Positions 24,470 to 35,215 of a stretch of 64,000 nucleotides of DNA are shown piece by piece. The first letter of the stretch is position 1. Every line of letters starts with the position of its first letter. A model generated the notes under the pieces. The model searched no databases and was not told where the DNA came from. It saw only the letters and a list, made by a program, of their open reading frames with translations. Made by a program: the position numbers and the translations under genes. The DNA is from Toxonevra muliebris (Eukaryota; Arthropoda; Insecta; Diptera; Pallopteridae). The stretch lies in NCBI GenBank assembly GCA_963691655.1, contig OY829326.1, positions 59,823,776 through 59,887,775 of the forward strand, given 5' to 3'.

Positions 24470-24545
24470 TGACGATTTTATCGTCATTTTGACGATATTT
24501 GAGCTCCAATGACGATTGACGATTTTTTTTCAAAAAGGACGATTT
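24470..24545 (+). repeat. subterminal TGACGAT cluster, left
   Basis: Several copies of TGACGAT or its complement (ATCGTCA) lie within 80 bp of the hAT end. A matching cluster is at 27226-27275. They are likely transposase binding sites by analogy with other hAT elements. Confidence 0.7.
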
Positions 24546-24922
24546 TATATTCCCTTCAATTAATACTCTCCATAATTAGTTGAGTAAAAATGCAACTATG
24601 CTCAAATATTTTGTAAATCGTCTTGTGCAACCTGTGTTTCACATTCAGCATTTGCAGTAGAATAGATGTTGAAACTTGGTAGTAGTGGTGTAGCATTTAG
24701 ATTTTTTTATTCATGTTGAATGGCAGCGAGCATAAGCATGATTGCATTTTCATTTTATATTTAGAACACTTTTCACAAATAACTATTGGATACCAAAGCA
24801 AAAAGGAAGGATCGAATGCGAAGGTTTGGCTATATCACTAGTTAATAGAATTCGTTTGCATTGAATTGCTGGCAGTGTCTTGTTCGCCAAAAGTAAAAAA
24901 TTATGAAGTAAACTAGAAAAAA

Positions 24923-27000
24923 ATGGATAAGTTTTTAATTCGCAATGGTAAGTAAGCTATTAAATATTGTAATTTGCAATAAAGTACAGATAGTTATTAT
25001 GATGCATTTGATTTATAGATGGAATTTGTACTTCGAGAGAATGCAGCGGTAATCCGGAAAAATATAATGCTAATGTAAAAATAGTATAAAGCATTAGATT
25101 TTTTATACATTATTATCAAAAAATTATTTTGCAGGTTCAAAAACAAAAAAAGCGAAAGATATGTGCTTCGTGGTTAGACGATTTCCATCAATGGCTGATA
25201 AAGAGCGTAAGTGGATCCGGCGAAGAAGAACTTTTTTGTAAAATATGCAATTCAGTTCTGAAAGTAAGCTCAGGTAGGGCTGATTTGCTAAGCCACAGCG
25301 CTACGAAAAAACATAAAGAAAGAGCGCAAGGCCTTCTACAAAACCAGTCGACAATTACCGAAAAATTCCAAAATACCACAAACGAAATAAAAAAGGCGCA
25401 CAAATTAGAGCTACAGTTAAGTGCTTTTATAGCTGAACATAACTTACCCTTTTCGTGCGTGGACCATTTGTCTTTATTTATAAAAACTGCATTGGTTGAT
25501 TCTAACATTGCATCCAAAATTTCTTGCGGAAGAACAAAGACAACATGTTTGGTAAAAAATGTCTTAGGGCGCACACAATTTGAGTACATATGCAGTCTGC
25601 TACGAGAGCATAAGTTTTCCTTATGTATTGACGAATCAACTGATATTAGCAACCAAAAATCGCTTTGCCTGGTAATACGACTTTGCTTAAACTTTTGTAT
25701 TAAAGATTTCTTCTTTGCTTTGATTCTTGTAGAAAATTGTGATGCCAAAAGCATATACAAGTGTATTGTAGAGTACTTTGAAAAACATAACATTTGTTAT
25801 AAAAATATGATTGGCTTTGCCGCTGACGGAGCGCCAAACATGACGGGAAAAATCTTTCTGTAGCAAAGTTATTCAAAGATGATATACCGAATTTACTTAT
25901 TTTGAAATGTATTTGCCATTCATTAGCGCTATGCTCCTCATATGCATGCCTTAAACTTCCTTCTTCAATAGAGTCTTTGGTACGCAATGTGTACAATTAC
26001 ATTTCAAATAGTCCGCAGAGAAGCGCACAATTTGCAAAAGTGTCAATGCTATTAGAATACAAGCCTAAGAAAATTCTTCATACTGCGCAAACTAGGTGGC
26101 TTTCTTTAGAACTAGTCGTTAACCGAGCCATTAAAAATATTTTTTTCTTTTGCAATTAATGTGGATCATATTGATAGTGCCAGCGCTATTTTTCATAATT
26201 TAAATGATTTACATGAGTTATATCTATGTTTTCTAAAGTATATTCTTCGTGTAATAAATAATGTAAATACAATTTTTCAGAGTAAAAACTCTCAAATTCA
26301 AAAAATGTACACGGAAATGCAAAGACTTTATATGACAATTTTGGATAATTTTATAAACCCACAATATTTGCATATTGAGCACATTTATGAACTTGTTTTT
26401 GAAGACACATCAAAATTTTTAGAAAATGAGAGTATTTACCTAGGAATTTACGTTCAAGAAAGATTGGCGAAATGTAAATTATCAGAAGTTGTCGTACGCG
26501 AATTTATTATCAATTGTACGTCTTTTTATGTTGAATTATGCAAACAAATACAAAAAAGATTTAATTTCAAAAATTCTGTTTTAAAAGATTTATCCTTCAT
26601 GGAGCCAAGGGATATTGTGAAAAAAGAAAAGTGTTCATTACAAAATTTAATTTCAAATTTTCCAAACTTAATTGCAGAAAAAGACTAGCAAATTTTAGAT
26701 AATGAGTATAGAGAACTCAGGCACATTAAATTTGAAGAATATTTTGATAATATTGAGGAAGTAACTGCAGAGAAATTTTGGGAAACAATCGCTAAAATCA
26801 AACGAGGTGATTCGTCACAAGCTTTCCCTTTATTGTCAAAATTTGTCTCAAATTTAATGTGCCTTCCCAATTCCTCTGCAAATGTTGAACGCATTTCTAA
26901 AGTCAATTTAAATAAAACGAAATACAGAAATCGTTTGGATTATACCACATTAGAAGGTATTTTATTAACACAAGACTATTTGTTGTTAAATAATTGTTGA
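24923..27000 (+). pseudogene. hAT transposase gene with two introns, two frameshifts and one stop
   Basis: Exon 1 is 24923-24947 (MDKFLIRN), with a GTAAGT donor at 24948. Exon 2 is 25019-25074, with acceptor ATAG and donor GTAAAA. Exon 3 starts at 25135 after TTTTGCAG; the three exons join in frame. Exon 3 begins with a basic patch (QKQKKRK) and a BED-like zinc finger (FCKIC, then HSATKKH). Then come the catalytic-core motifs CIDESTDIS (about 25627) and FAADGAPNMTG (about 25815), KCICHSLALCSSYAC, TRWLSLE (about 26090), and the C-terminal dimerisation region (LPNSSANVERISKVNLNKTK, about 26865) ending at TGA 26998-27000. Lesions: one base lost in an A run near 25850, one base gained in a T run near 26140, and TAG at 26686-26688. 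The length of about 660 residues fits the family. Confidence 0.88.
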
Positions 27001-27225
27001 TGCTATAATTTAACTATTGAAAATGATATTTTAAAAAATTATAAACCTTCCCAATATTATACGTAAAAGTTTTAGTACTAATATATTATATATTTTTACT
27101 GTGCCATAATAATTTCTATCAAATGAATAAATTGTATTTTTTTTGTGTAAATATGTATATATATTGTATGTTATACTTTAACGCATTATTTGAATATATA
27201 TGTATAAATAAAAATATAAGTTGAT

Positions 27226-27275
27226 GTGACGATTTTTTAATGAAAATGACGATTATTTTTTACTGAAATGACGAA
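27226..27275 (+). repeat. subterminal TGACGAT cluster, right
   Basis: Three TGACGA(T/A) motifs lie just inside the right end, spaced about 20 bp apart. Confidence 0.7.
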
Positions 27276-27289
27276 TTTTACTTGAAATC

Positions 27290-27303
27290 TTCTGGCAACC
27301 TTG
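27290..27303 (-). repeat. right terminal inverted repeat of hAT
   Basis: TTCTGGCAACCTTG, directly followed by the second TATGGAAG. Confidence 0.88.
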
Positions 27304-27311
27304 TATGGAAG

Positions 27312-29615
27312 CAGTGTTCACTGTTTTCAATATCGGTTGAAAATCTCAAATTCAACAAGAAATATGTTGTGATCTCACATATACACTCGGAGATGTACTA
27401 ACACATTGTTCTGTGCTTTAATTTTGTATGCCTTCCAAAAATGTTGGAAACAATATGAGTACCTAGACCATGACTACAGGTACTTCTACACTAAAATAAA
27501 AATATCGATGGGTTTCCACACATTTTTCTAACATAATCCGCAATTACAAGGCAAAACCTAATAATATTACGGGACTAACTATGGAGTGTTTAACATAGGT
27601 TTAAGGTATGTCTCGTAACGAAAGAGCTGATGAATTTGCCCAATACGAGTTGAGGGAGCTCGGAACTATGTAATAAATCAACGACTCCATGTGTGATGCT
27701 CATAGAGAATCTAGCAACAATTCATGCTAAACGGCATAGGGATTTGTGAAAAATCCTAATACGAAAATAACGAGTTTTTTCTTCTTCTGGGGAAATAGGA
27801 TCTGCTCATCTTAGTCCAGCATTTGTGTTAGCAACAATCTGGCATGTAGATCCCGCCTTGGGAATGCTCATGCCACTACAAACTGCTATCCCTCCTGCTG
27901 CCCGACCTTTACAAAAAGAGAAGACGCTTGCTGGATAGCGATGTTTTGCCAATGAACTCAGATTATATATTTCTTTCTCCTTACCTCTTCTTAACAATTT
28001 TTCTTTCACCGAACTTTTTTTCTTCTCTTCAGAATATTTCTTACCTCTACTTAAAAAAAAGTGCATTGGTCAAAAGGACCAATACAGTGGAACAAACAAT
28101 AAAGGGCATAGCCAGGTTTCCATGTCAAAAATGCTCCCAAACCGAATCAAGTTTCGCATGGACCCTTTTGAAGCACTTGATATAAGAATTATTTGCCTTA
28201 TTTTTCAGGATTTTATAAATTTAGTTTTTCGCGTTTTTCAGCCTAACTAGTCATAGAAAAAATTTGAAAAATTGGTAGTGTTTTTATGGTTTTGAAGACA
28301 TATTTGGATTTTTTTTTGCGAATTTTCTAACGCGAAATTTGCGATTAAAAAAATATCGAAACTTTTTACAAACGATTTTTTCATACTGAAATAGAGTTTA
28401 CTACTCTGATTTTTCTTATGTAAATAAGTCATACTCCGATTTTTTCAGATTTTTGCAAGATGGGGGGTCAAAAACATTAAAATCCGAAATTGGCATTTCA
28501 TATAAATGCCATAAGGCCATGGAAAAATCAATTACATCTATTAACTATCAACTATCTGCTATTTTTTTATGAAAACTCAAAAAAAAATTTTTACCACCCT
28601 AGTTGAGTTATGGTATATCACATTCATGACGCAGTGCAACCAATTTCCAACTTTTGTCTTATGTGTGAGATTTTTCAACGATTTTATAGTAATTTAGGGT
28701 CTCTAATCACGACTATGTACTCCATCACCTTTAGTTTACCCACAATATGAAGTCGGAAAAATGGAGTATTCAGGGCCTATTAAGAAATTTCTTTTTTCCA
28801 ACAGATGCGAATTTGATGTCTAAAGCAAAGAGATCAATAATTTTTGAGTACACACTTTTCCTCCATCTTTTACCCTTCCTCTTAAAAATAGGGTTTTAAG
28901 CCCTCTTTTTCAATAAATGGCCCTTAGTTTTGAGCCCGAGATGGTTTAAATGTTTAGCGACTTATAGAAAAATTCGGAGATTCATCCCTTATATATATTT
29001 TTTAGATGTTTTTGAAAATTTTGTCTTTTAAATTCATTAAAAAGCTTCAAAGAGGAATACTTAGCATGCTCCAGAAAACTGTTTGTTAGGTGTAAAATTT
29101 TATATTTATTTTTTTGGATTTTAGAGGGCGAAAAACATTCGAACAAGTATTTTCAATATATATTTTAAAATACTGTCCGCTGTTATGTTGCCTAACATGT
29201 TCATGTTTTAGAGCTCAATTTCATATCTTGGATAGTAGAAAGACAAATGCGTTCTTCTTTCCAGCATTATAACTTTATGAACTAATCTTTCTTGTCATGC
29301 CCATATTTTTGTAGATATTCTTTAAAGGATCCGTGCTCGTTAATTGTATCAAATAAAAACCTACAATGCCATGTTTTCTTTTCACCTTGCTTTTTATGTC
29401 TCTTATAATGAATTGTGTTGACTTATGACGCTTTAAATTTTCTGCCTTTTTTGCAAGTCTACTCAATATTTTGCGCAAAAAAATTATATCTGCTAATGTG
29501 CAAGTTTTTATCAATAAGTTTTTGTAATATCTGTATCGGTTTCATTTGTGACAATATTCTTCATGTCTTTGAGTTCCTATGCGACGATCGTGATTGAGAT
29601 ATAGCACGCTTAGGG
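27312..29615. other. mostly unannotated DNA with a tiny LINE RNase H remnant
   Basis: At 27609-27670 the + strand reads SRNERADEFAQYELRELGT, resembling the end of RNase H (GN..AD.lAr.g) in LOA-like LINEs. It is too short to define an element. From 28170 to 29270 the sequence is AT-rich with GATTTTT/AAAAATC-type motifs and no recognised family. Confidence 0.4.
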
Positions 29616-29616
29616 A

Positions 29617-30592
29617 AATATTGTTTAAGTTGGGACTTCGTATAAGATGGGGCACCAGCATATTTTTTTTATATTGGAACTTCAATGGTATAAAGAGAAT
29701 TTTGTGTTAAGGTCGTTGGAACAAACAAGTTCGTATAAGTTGGGACATTTGAGTCTTATAAGTTGGGACACTTTTTTCGTTTTATGGTTTTGTTCGTAGA
29801 TACCTTATTTTTTAATGAAAATTACTATTTGAGTGAATAAATGAAAATGGAATACTAATGATTCCTGATTTACAGTTTTAGGTAGAATTTCAGCATGCCA
29901 CGATACCAGCGAAAAAATGATCGTGGAATTGTTAATTTCGGTAGTTTTATGAGGACTATTAAAGAAGTTAAAATTAAAAAAATAGTCAATTTGTATCACT
30001 GTCACATTGGTGGCTATCTGTTATCTAACTTGGCTCGGTATATCGACAAATTTGTGTGGAATTAATGATGGTGAGCTTATAAAGACTGTTCGCGGAATTG
30101 AACCACAAGACTTGAAGTTTTGGGTAATTTGACTTGAAAATATGCTAGCCAAATTGAATCACTCAAATTTCGTGTGACGAACCTGAATAATTTCATATTG
30201 ATTTTGAAATTTTTATCTAACCTTTTTCCTTTTTTTTTTTTTTTTTTTTTTTTTTTTGTTAGCATTTTTTTGCATCTGAGAGGTGTCCCAATCACATCAT
30301 GTGACGAGTGCAGAAGGCACTCATTTTTTAATTTTATATATTATATTTAAAATAATATTTAAATCCTAATGCAACAACAAAATTATATATTATAGTACTA
30401 GATTTATACGACAAATTTTTTTTTGCCAAAAAATCATACCTTCAGAAAATTCGTTCTAAAACTTAAAAAAAACTTTACTAACCGTATAATGTTCTTCTAT
30501 GAAAGTTCACTAGGCATAATACCTATCCTACCATACAATCGGATTTTCAAATCTTTAATCCATCCCAACTTAAAAGAATTTTCCTTACATTC
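29617..30592 (+). mobile_element. Tigger/pogo-like remnant
   Basis: The start of a Tigger-type transposase is visible from ATG 29895: MPRYQRKNDRGIVNF, then FMRTIKEVKIKKI, matching the MPR.y.RK.dRg opening followed by the psq-type helix-turn-helix. The rest of the protein is absent. The motif AAGTTGGGAC recurs at 29628, 29741 and 29762, mostly preceded by GTATA or TTATA, and appears in inverted orientation (GTCCCAA at about 30284, ATCCCAACTT at about 30576). These may be terminal and subterminal repeats. Exact ends are uncertain. A T run of nearly 30 bases lies at 30229-30257. Confidence 0.55.
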
Positions 30593-30615
30593 CTAAGTTT
30601 AAACATAAGCTTTAA

Positions 30616-31025
30616 CCCTTTTGGGGCCATAAGAAAAACAGAGCAGAGAGTGCAAAATCAAACCAGGATTCTGACCATTATATCTTGCTATCATTTTAAA
30701 TAAAAACAAAAGTTTTGCGCCTCTGAAGGTCTGAATTTTCGTGTGCCCTGTGGACCTCAAAGGGAGTTTTTTACGATGTTTTTAGGACATTTTTGTAAAA
30801 ATATTGTAAAAATAGTGAGCGATTGAAAAATGATAAAAAAAAATATTTTTTGTTTTATTTTATGTCACTCTGATCCCGTCAATTAAGTACTACTTTCTAA
30901 ACTTTATTAATATTAACAAAAGAGCAATCAACTCACTTTTCATAAATATAAATATATTAAAATCGGTATTACAGTTTTTGAAAAACAAAAACAAAGGTCA
31001 CTGGTGACCAATAGTCCCGAAAGGG
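30616..31025. mobile_element. piggyBac-type MITE, copy 2 (410 bp)
   Basis: TTAA at 30612-30615 and 31026-31029 flanks ends that read CCCTTTTGGGGCCAT (left) and, complemented, CCCTTTCGGGACTAT (right). The interior left half is homologous to the MITE at 10069-10366. There is no coding capacity. Ends are similar to, but not the same as, the piggyBac-like element at 14024. Confidence 0.8.
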
Positions 31026-31029
31026 TTAA

Positions 31030-33355
31030 TGAAAATTAAATTTAAGCGATGTTACAAAGCATCGTATTTATTATGGAAGTATTTGTTTACCAATTAGCGT
31101 GTATTTTTTGAAATCAGAATTATACTTGACAAACGAATATTTAAAGTTTTTCTCTAAAGTATTTCCCATTATTTTATTCAATGCCTTCAAAAAACAAACC
31201 TGCAATAAAATTTAATGATCAACCTTAAGAGCTGCAGTTGAATACACTTGTAGTCCACTTTCCTGTTTTGCATTTTTCGCATAGTTTTTCTTTTTTTTTT
31301 ATGAGAGTTTTCTTTGAGTGCAGTTCTTTCAAAGTTTTGGGCCAATGCAAAAAAAAAAAAGAAGGTAAATATATACAATATATAAAGCAATAGATAAAAA
31401 GCAGCTACTTATTATGTATTCAACTGAATGATTTTACTTTCGTTTTGATTATTATTCGTTGCTACATATTGAACTGAAAAAATAACTTTGTAATTTTTCA
31501 CTAGTTTCAAAAAAGAGCAACAGATTTAATGGGAAATTTAATTTCAATACCTACTTCCTTTCGTAAATATATTGCACACATAAGATGAATCTAAATATCT
31601 CCAGTTATTGAACCAACAATCTATATTCTCCTCCACTCCTCTTTCTTTCTTCACTTTACTTGATTTATGTCTCCATTGCTCGTAAAATACTTATGCCATA
31701 GTCAAAGGTCTTTTAATTAATACTTATGTACATACTACAAATATTTGTTAAAGTATTTAATTTAGTTGTTATTTAACGCTTATTATGTCAGCCTTAAGAT
31801 ATGCTATGACAATTTCACATGAATGTTTGTTCACAATGAGAAAATTAATCTCATTGATATTTTCATGCATATAGTGACATATATTCATGTGTGTATGTGT
31901 GTGTGTGTGCGTATGTATGTAGTTGACAACATGTGTAAATAGTTTTACAAAATAAAAGTACTTAAATTAAATTTTAATAAACAATAGCAAGAAAATTGTA
32001 AAGTGTGTGAAATGTTTACGCCTAAAAGCAGGCAACAAGAAAATGTTGAAAGCTTTGAATTAGCTACATACATATGTACAAATATACAAAAACATACAAA
32101 CAGATAGACAGACAGACAGTAAAGTTCATGAAAACTTAATTTAACAAACTAAATTTCAACAGAAAATAATACAAAGAGCAATACGAGTTGCATGCAATAC
32201 AGTGGCTTGAATACTTATATAACCCATCTAGAAGCAGACAGTAAAAGTAAACAGATAATAATATGAAACGAATTTGTAGAAGCTAGTGTTATTTAATGAA
32301 ATACAATGATATCTACCACCTTCTACTTACATACTATATACACATTATTAGCATTAGATACTAGCAAAGAATCTGTAAGACATGAAAGTTTCATCTGAGC
32401 AGACAATTGGTTCAGACTGTAGTTGAGACAACTGAAGGGTAACGAGGAAAATAATGAGAAAAACAAATGATGAAAGTAATTGGTTTTGTGCTCTGTAAAA
32501 TTAAATAAATAAGGTAAGGCTATTCACTTCTGTGTGTGTTTGTACTCATGGTTTTGCCTGCATCAAGATGGAATAATAAAGTGAAGAAAGTATCATAAAA
32601 ATGAGAAAATAGAAGCCCCACAGTTGCATATCTATATATATATTTCAAAGAAGAAGAGTAAAATGCAACCATGCTATAGAGTTTCATCTCCATGATCCAA
32701 AAGAGTCCCAAAAAAGAGCTGTCATCAGATTTGATCATCTCTTTATTTCATTATGCTCTGTATCAAATGGATGTTATTAGGTTAAAAACCAATCCAAAAA
32801 CTTGATCTAACTTCGACCAATTCAAAGTAAATTCAGACGAGAATTTAACCAAATACAGAGAAAATTCAAACCAAAAATTAGACCAAAGCTCACATCAAAA
32901 CTTAAACAAACCTTTGGGGTAGAAAAATACTTTCAAAATTGATGTTTTGCCTCAATGTGACTCCAAATTTGGCGCCTAGTGGCGGAGAGGGAAAATTGAA
33001 GAAGAACAAAGCGAAATTTGGAGAACGGGCAATGAAACCAGAGCAGTAAACAAAAACACCAACCTTTCCGAAGTTTCCGCCAGTCCAATAAACTGCTACT
33101 CTTAAGAAAGTCAAGGGGTTGGGATGACCTTAAAAGAAGAGGCTTAAATCTCATTTGCTCTGTTTTGAAAATCGTTGAAGGAAAATCTTTGGCAGCATCC
33201 TAAAGCTAATGTAGTTTTTCATTATCAGAATAAGGAAAGGGGCAAGAGGTACATCTGACTTACTAATTAATACCGATTGCTGTTAGTAGACCCAAATATG
33301 AAGCGTGTTCCAAGAGCATCTCAAAAAGCACTCTAGTAGATGTGCTGCCCAAAGA
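31030..33355. other. AT-rich stretch, no gene seen
   Basis: A GT repeat lies near 31890-31920. At 32800-32905 a run of AAATTCAAACCAAA-like units suggests a decayed short tandem repeat. No domain was recognised in any frame. Confidence 0.45.
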
Positions 33356-33357
33356 CC

Positions 33358-34770
33358 ACCAACAGCCAGAGCTGGAAAGTACTTGAGTACTTTCAAGTAC
33401 CAGTACAAATACTGGTATTTGTACTGATACTCATGAAATGTATTTGTACTGATACTCAGTATTTTGGTACTGGTACTTGAAAAAACTCGAATATCAGTAC
33501 TTTTCAAGTACTGGTACTCATTATTTCAATTTCATGTAATTTCAATTACTTTAAAGTACTTTCAATTACTTGAAAAATGTTGTTCAAGTACTTTCAATTA
33601 CTTTCAACTACATTCAAGTACTTTAAATTACTTCAAGTACTTTCATAGAGAATTGGGTAGTAATGATTCCTTTAGGAATTAAATTCCATCTCCATTCCAA
33701 TTATAAGGAATTTAGTCCTTTACTTTTTTCAATTCCTTAGTAATGAAATTGATAAAAGTTTTAATTCCATTACAAGGAATTGTAATCGTTAATTAAAATT
33801 TTTAAATTCCTAGGTAATGGAATTGGAAAAATTTTCGATTCCATTACAGGGAATTGTATTTTGAAATTAAAATAATTAATATATCAATTCCGTAAAGGAA
33901 TTGGAAATGTAATTGAAAAGAAAGGAATTTAATATTTAAGTGTAATCAATTACTTTCTTGGAATTAAATTCCAATTTAGTTGGAATAATTCCTAAAAAGT
34001 AATTGATTCCCTTTTAGTTCAATTTCAAAGAAAATAGTATAAAATGCGGGTCACTTCTCTCGTAACGGCTTATTAGAAGCATTTTACAATATTTTCCGAA
34101 ATTTTTTTTTTTTTTTGCTTTTTTGTAATTGAACTGAAAGGGAATCAATTACTTTTTAGGAATCATTCCCACTAAATTAGAATTTAGTTCCAAGAAAATA
34201 ATTGATTACACTTAAATAATAAATTTTTTTTTTTCAATTGCATTTTCAATTCCTTTAAGGAATTGATATATTTTTAATTACAAAATACATTTCCCTGTAA
34301 TGGAATCGAAATTTTTTTCAATTCTATTACCTAGGAACTTAAAAATTTTAATTACCTATTACAATTCCTTGTAATGGAATTGAAACTTTTATCAATTCCA
34401 TTACCAAAGAATTGAAAACATTAAAGTACCAATTACAATTCCTTGTAATTGGAATTGGGATTGCAATGTAATTGAATTTATCCAGCTCTGCTTTCATACG
34501 TTGAAATTTGTACATGTAAATAAGCATTTGAAAGTAATTGATAGTACTTGAAAGTAATTGAAAGTACTTGAAAGTAATTGAAAGTACTTGAAAGTAATTG
34601 AAAGTAATTGAAAGTACTTGAAAGTAATTGAAATTGCTGAAAATTGAAATACTGAGTACCAGTACTTGAAAAGTACTGACATTCGAGTTTTTTCAAGTAC
34701 CAGTACCAAAATACTGAGTACCACTACAAATACATTTCAATTACTTTCAAATGTTTTCAAGTATTACAAG
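33358..34770. repeat. composite palindrome (foldback-like) of about 1.4 kb
   Basis: Two nested pairs of inverted arms share one centre near 34075. The inner pair (33662-34024 and 34127-34490) is built of GGAATT/AATTCC units; for example GTAATTGATTCCC near 34000 faces GGGAATCAATTAC at 34140. The outer pair (33370-33655 and 34495-34765) is built of CAAGTACTTTCAATTACTTT units and shares TTTTGGTACTGGTACTTGAA (33473-33492) with its complement near 34695. The unique spacer is about 100 bp (34027-34125). Long inverted repeats made of short tandem units are the hallmark of Foldback-type elements. No transposase or target duplication was found. Confidence 0.75.
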
Positions 34771-35034
34771 GTGAAGACAGATAATCAAATAGGTCACGTT
34801 CCTTGTTAAGAATGCGACATTACTGTGTCTCCTGATCCATCGCTTATAGGTATTTTTTACCCTTTTCTAAATAAATCAATGTTTTACCCTATTACGAAAT
34901 TTCACAAACAGTTCTAGAAAAATGTTGTTCATAAAATTTTACTGTGGGTTAATGGACATCAGAAACGTTTAAACTTGGTTTTATAATTATCAACAAACAA
35001 AAAACATGCAACTAAAATATTTTAGAAAAAAAAA

Positions 35035-35215
35035 TTCTGTAAAATTCATACGTTGAAATTTTCACATGCACTTAAATAAGTATTTGAAAGTAACTGAAAT
35101 CGAAATTCTGAGTAACGGTACTTAAAAAAGTATTAAATAACTACGAATACTTTTCTAAGTTTTTCAAGTACCAGTATTAAAATACTGAGTACTAGTACAA
35201 GTATTTTTACCATCC
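35035..35215. repeat. third, diverged copy of the palindrome's outer right arm
   Basis: Sequence from ATACGTTGAAATTTTCACATG through AAGTACCAGTATTAAAATACTGAGTAC parallels 34497-34735 in the same orientation, with many changes and a shorter TACTTGAAAGTAATTG array. Confidence 0.65.

Larger units (their letters stand above)
24456..27303 (+). mobile_element. hAT element, almost complete (2848 bp)
   Basis: An 8-bp target duplication TATGGAAG occurs at 24448-24455 and 27304-27311, the length expected of hAT elements. The 14-bp ends are CAGCGTTGCCAGAA (left) and, complemented, CAAGGTTGCCAGAA (right), differing at two positions. Several TGACGAT motifs cluster just inside both ends (24470-24545 and 27226-27275); such subterminal repeats are usually where the transposase binds. 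The transposase gene inside (24923-27000) has three exons and few lesions, so the insertion is relatively recent compared with other elements here. Confidence 0.92.

Noticed and set aside
25188..25793. 201-codon minus-strand open frame
   Set aside because: Antisense to the hAT transposase exon 3; the + strand carries recognisable domain motifs.
33464..33682. Small + strand frame with similar FQLHSSTLNYF repeats
   Set aside because: Product of the same short-repeat arm; not a gene.
33500..34700. CRISPR-like regular repeats
   Set aside because: Repeat units are short, variable and lack unique spacers; eukaryotic context.
34478..34724. Two overlapping minus-strand frames with YFQLLSSTFN repeats
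   Set aside because: They translate the TACTTGAAAGTAATTG repeat array of the palindrome.
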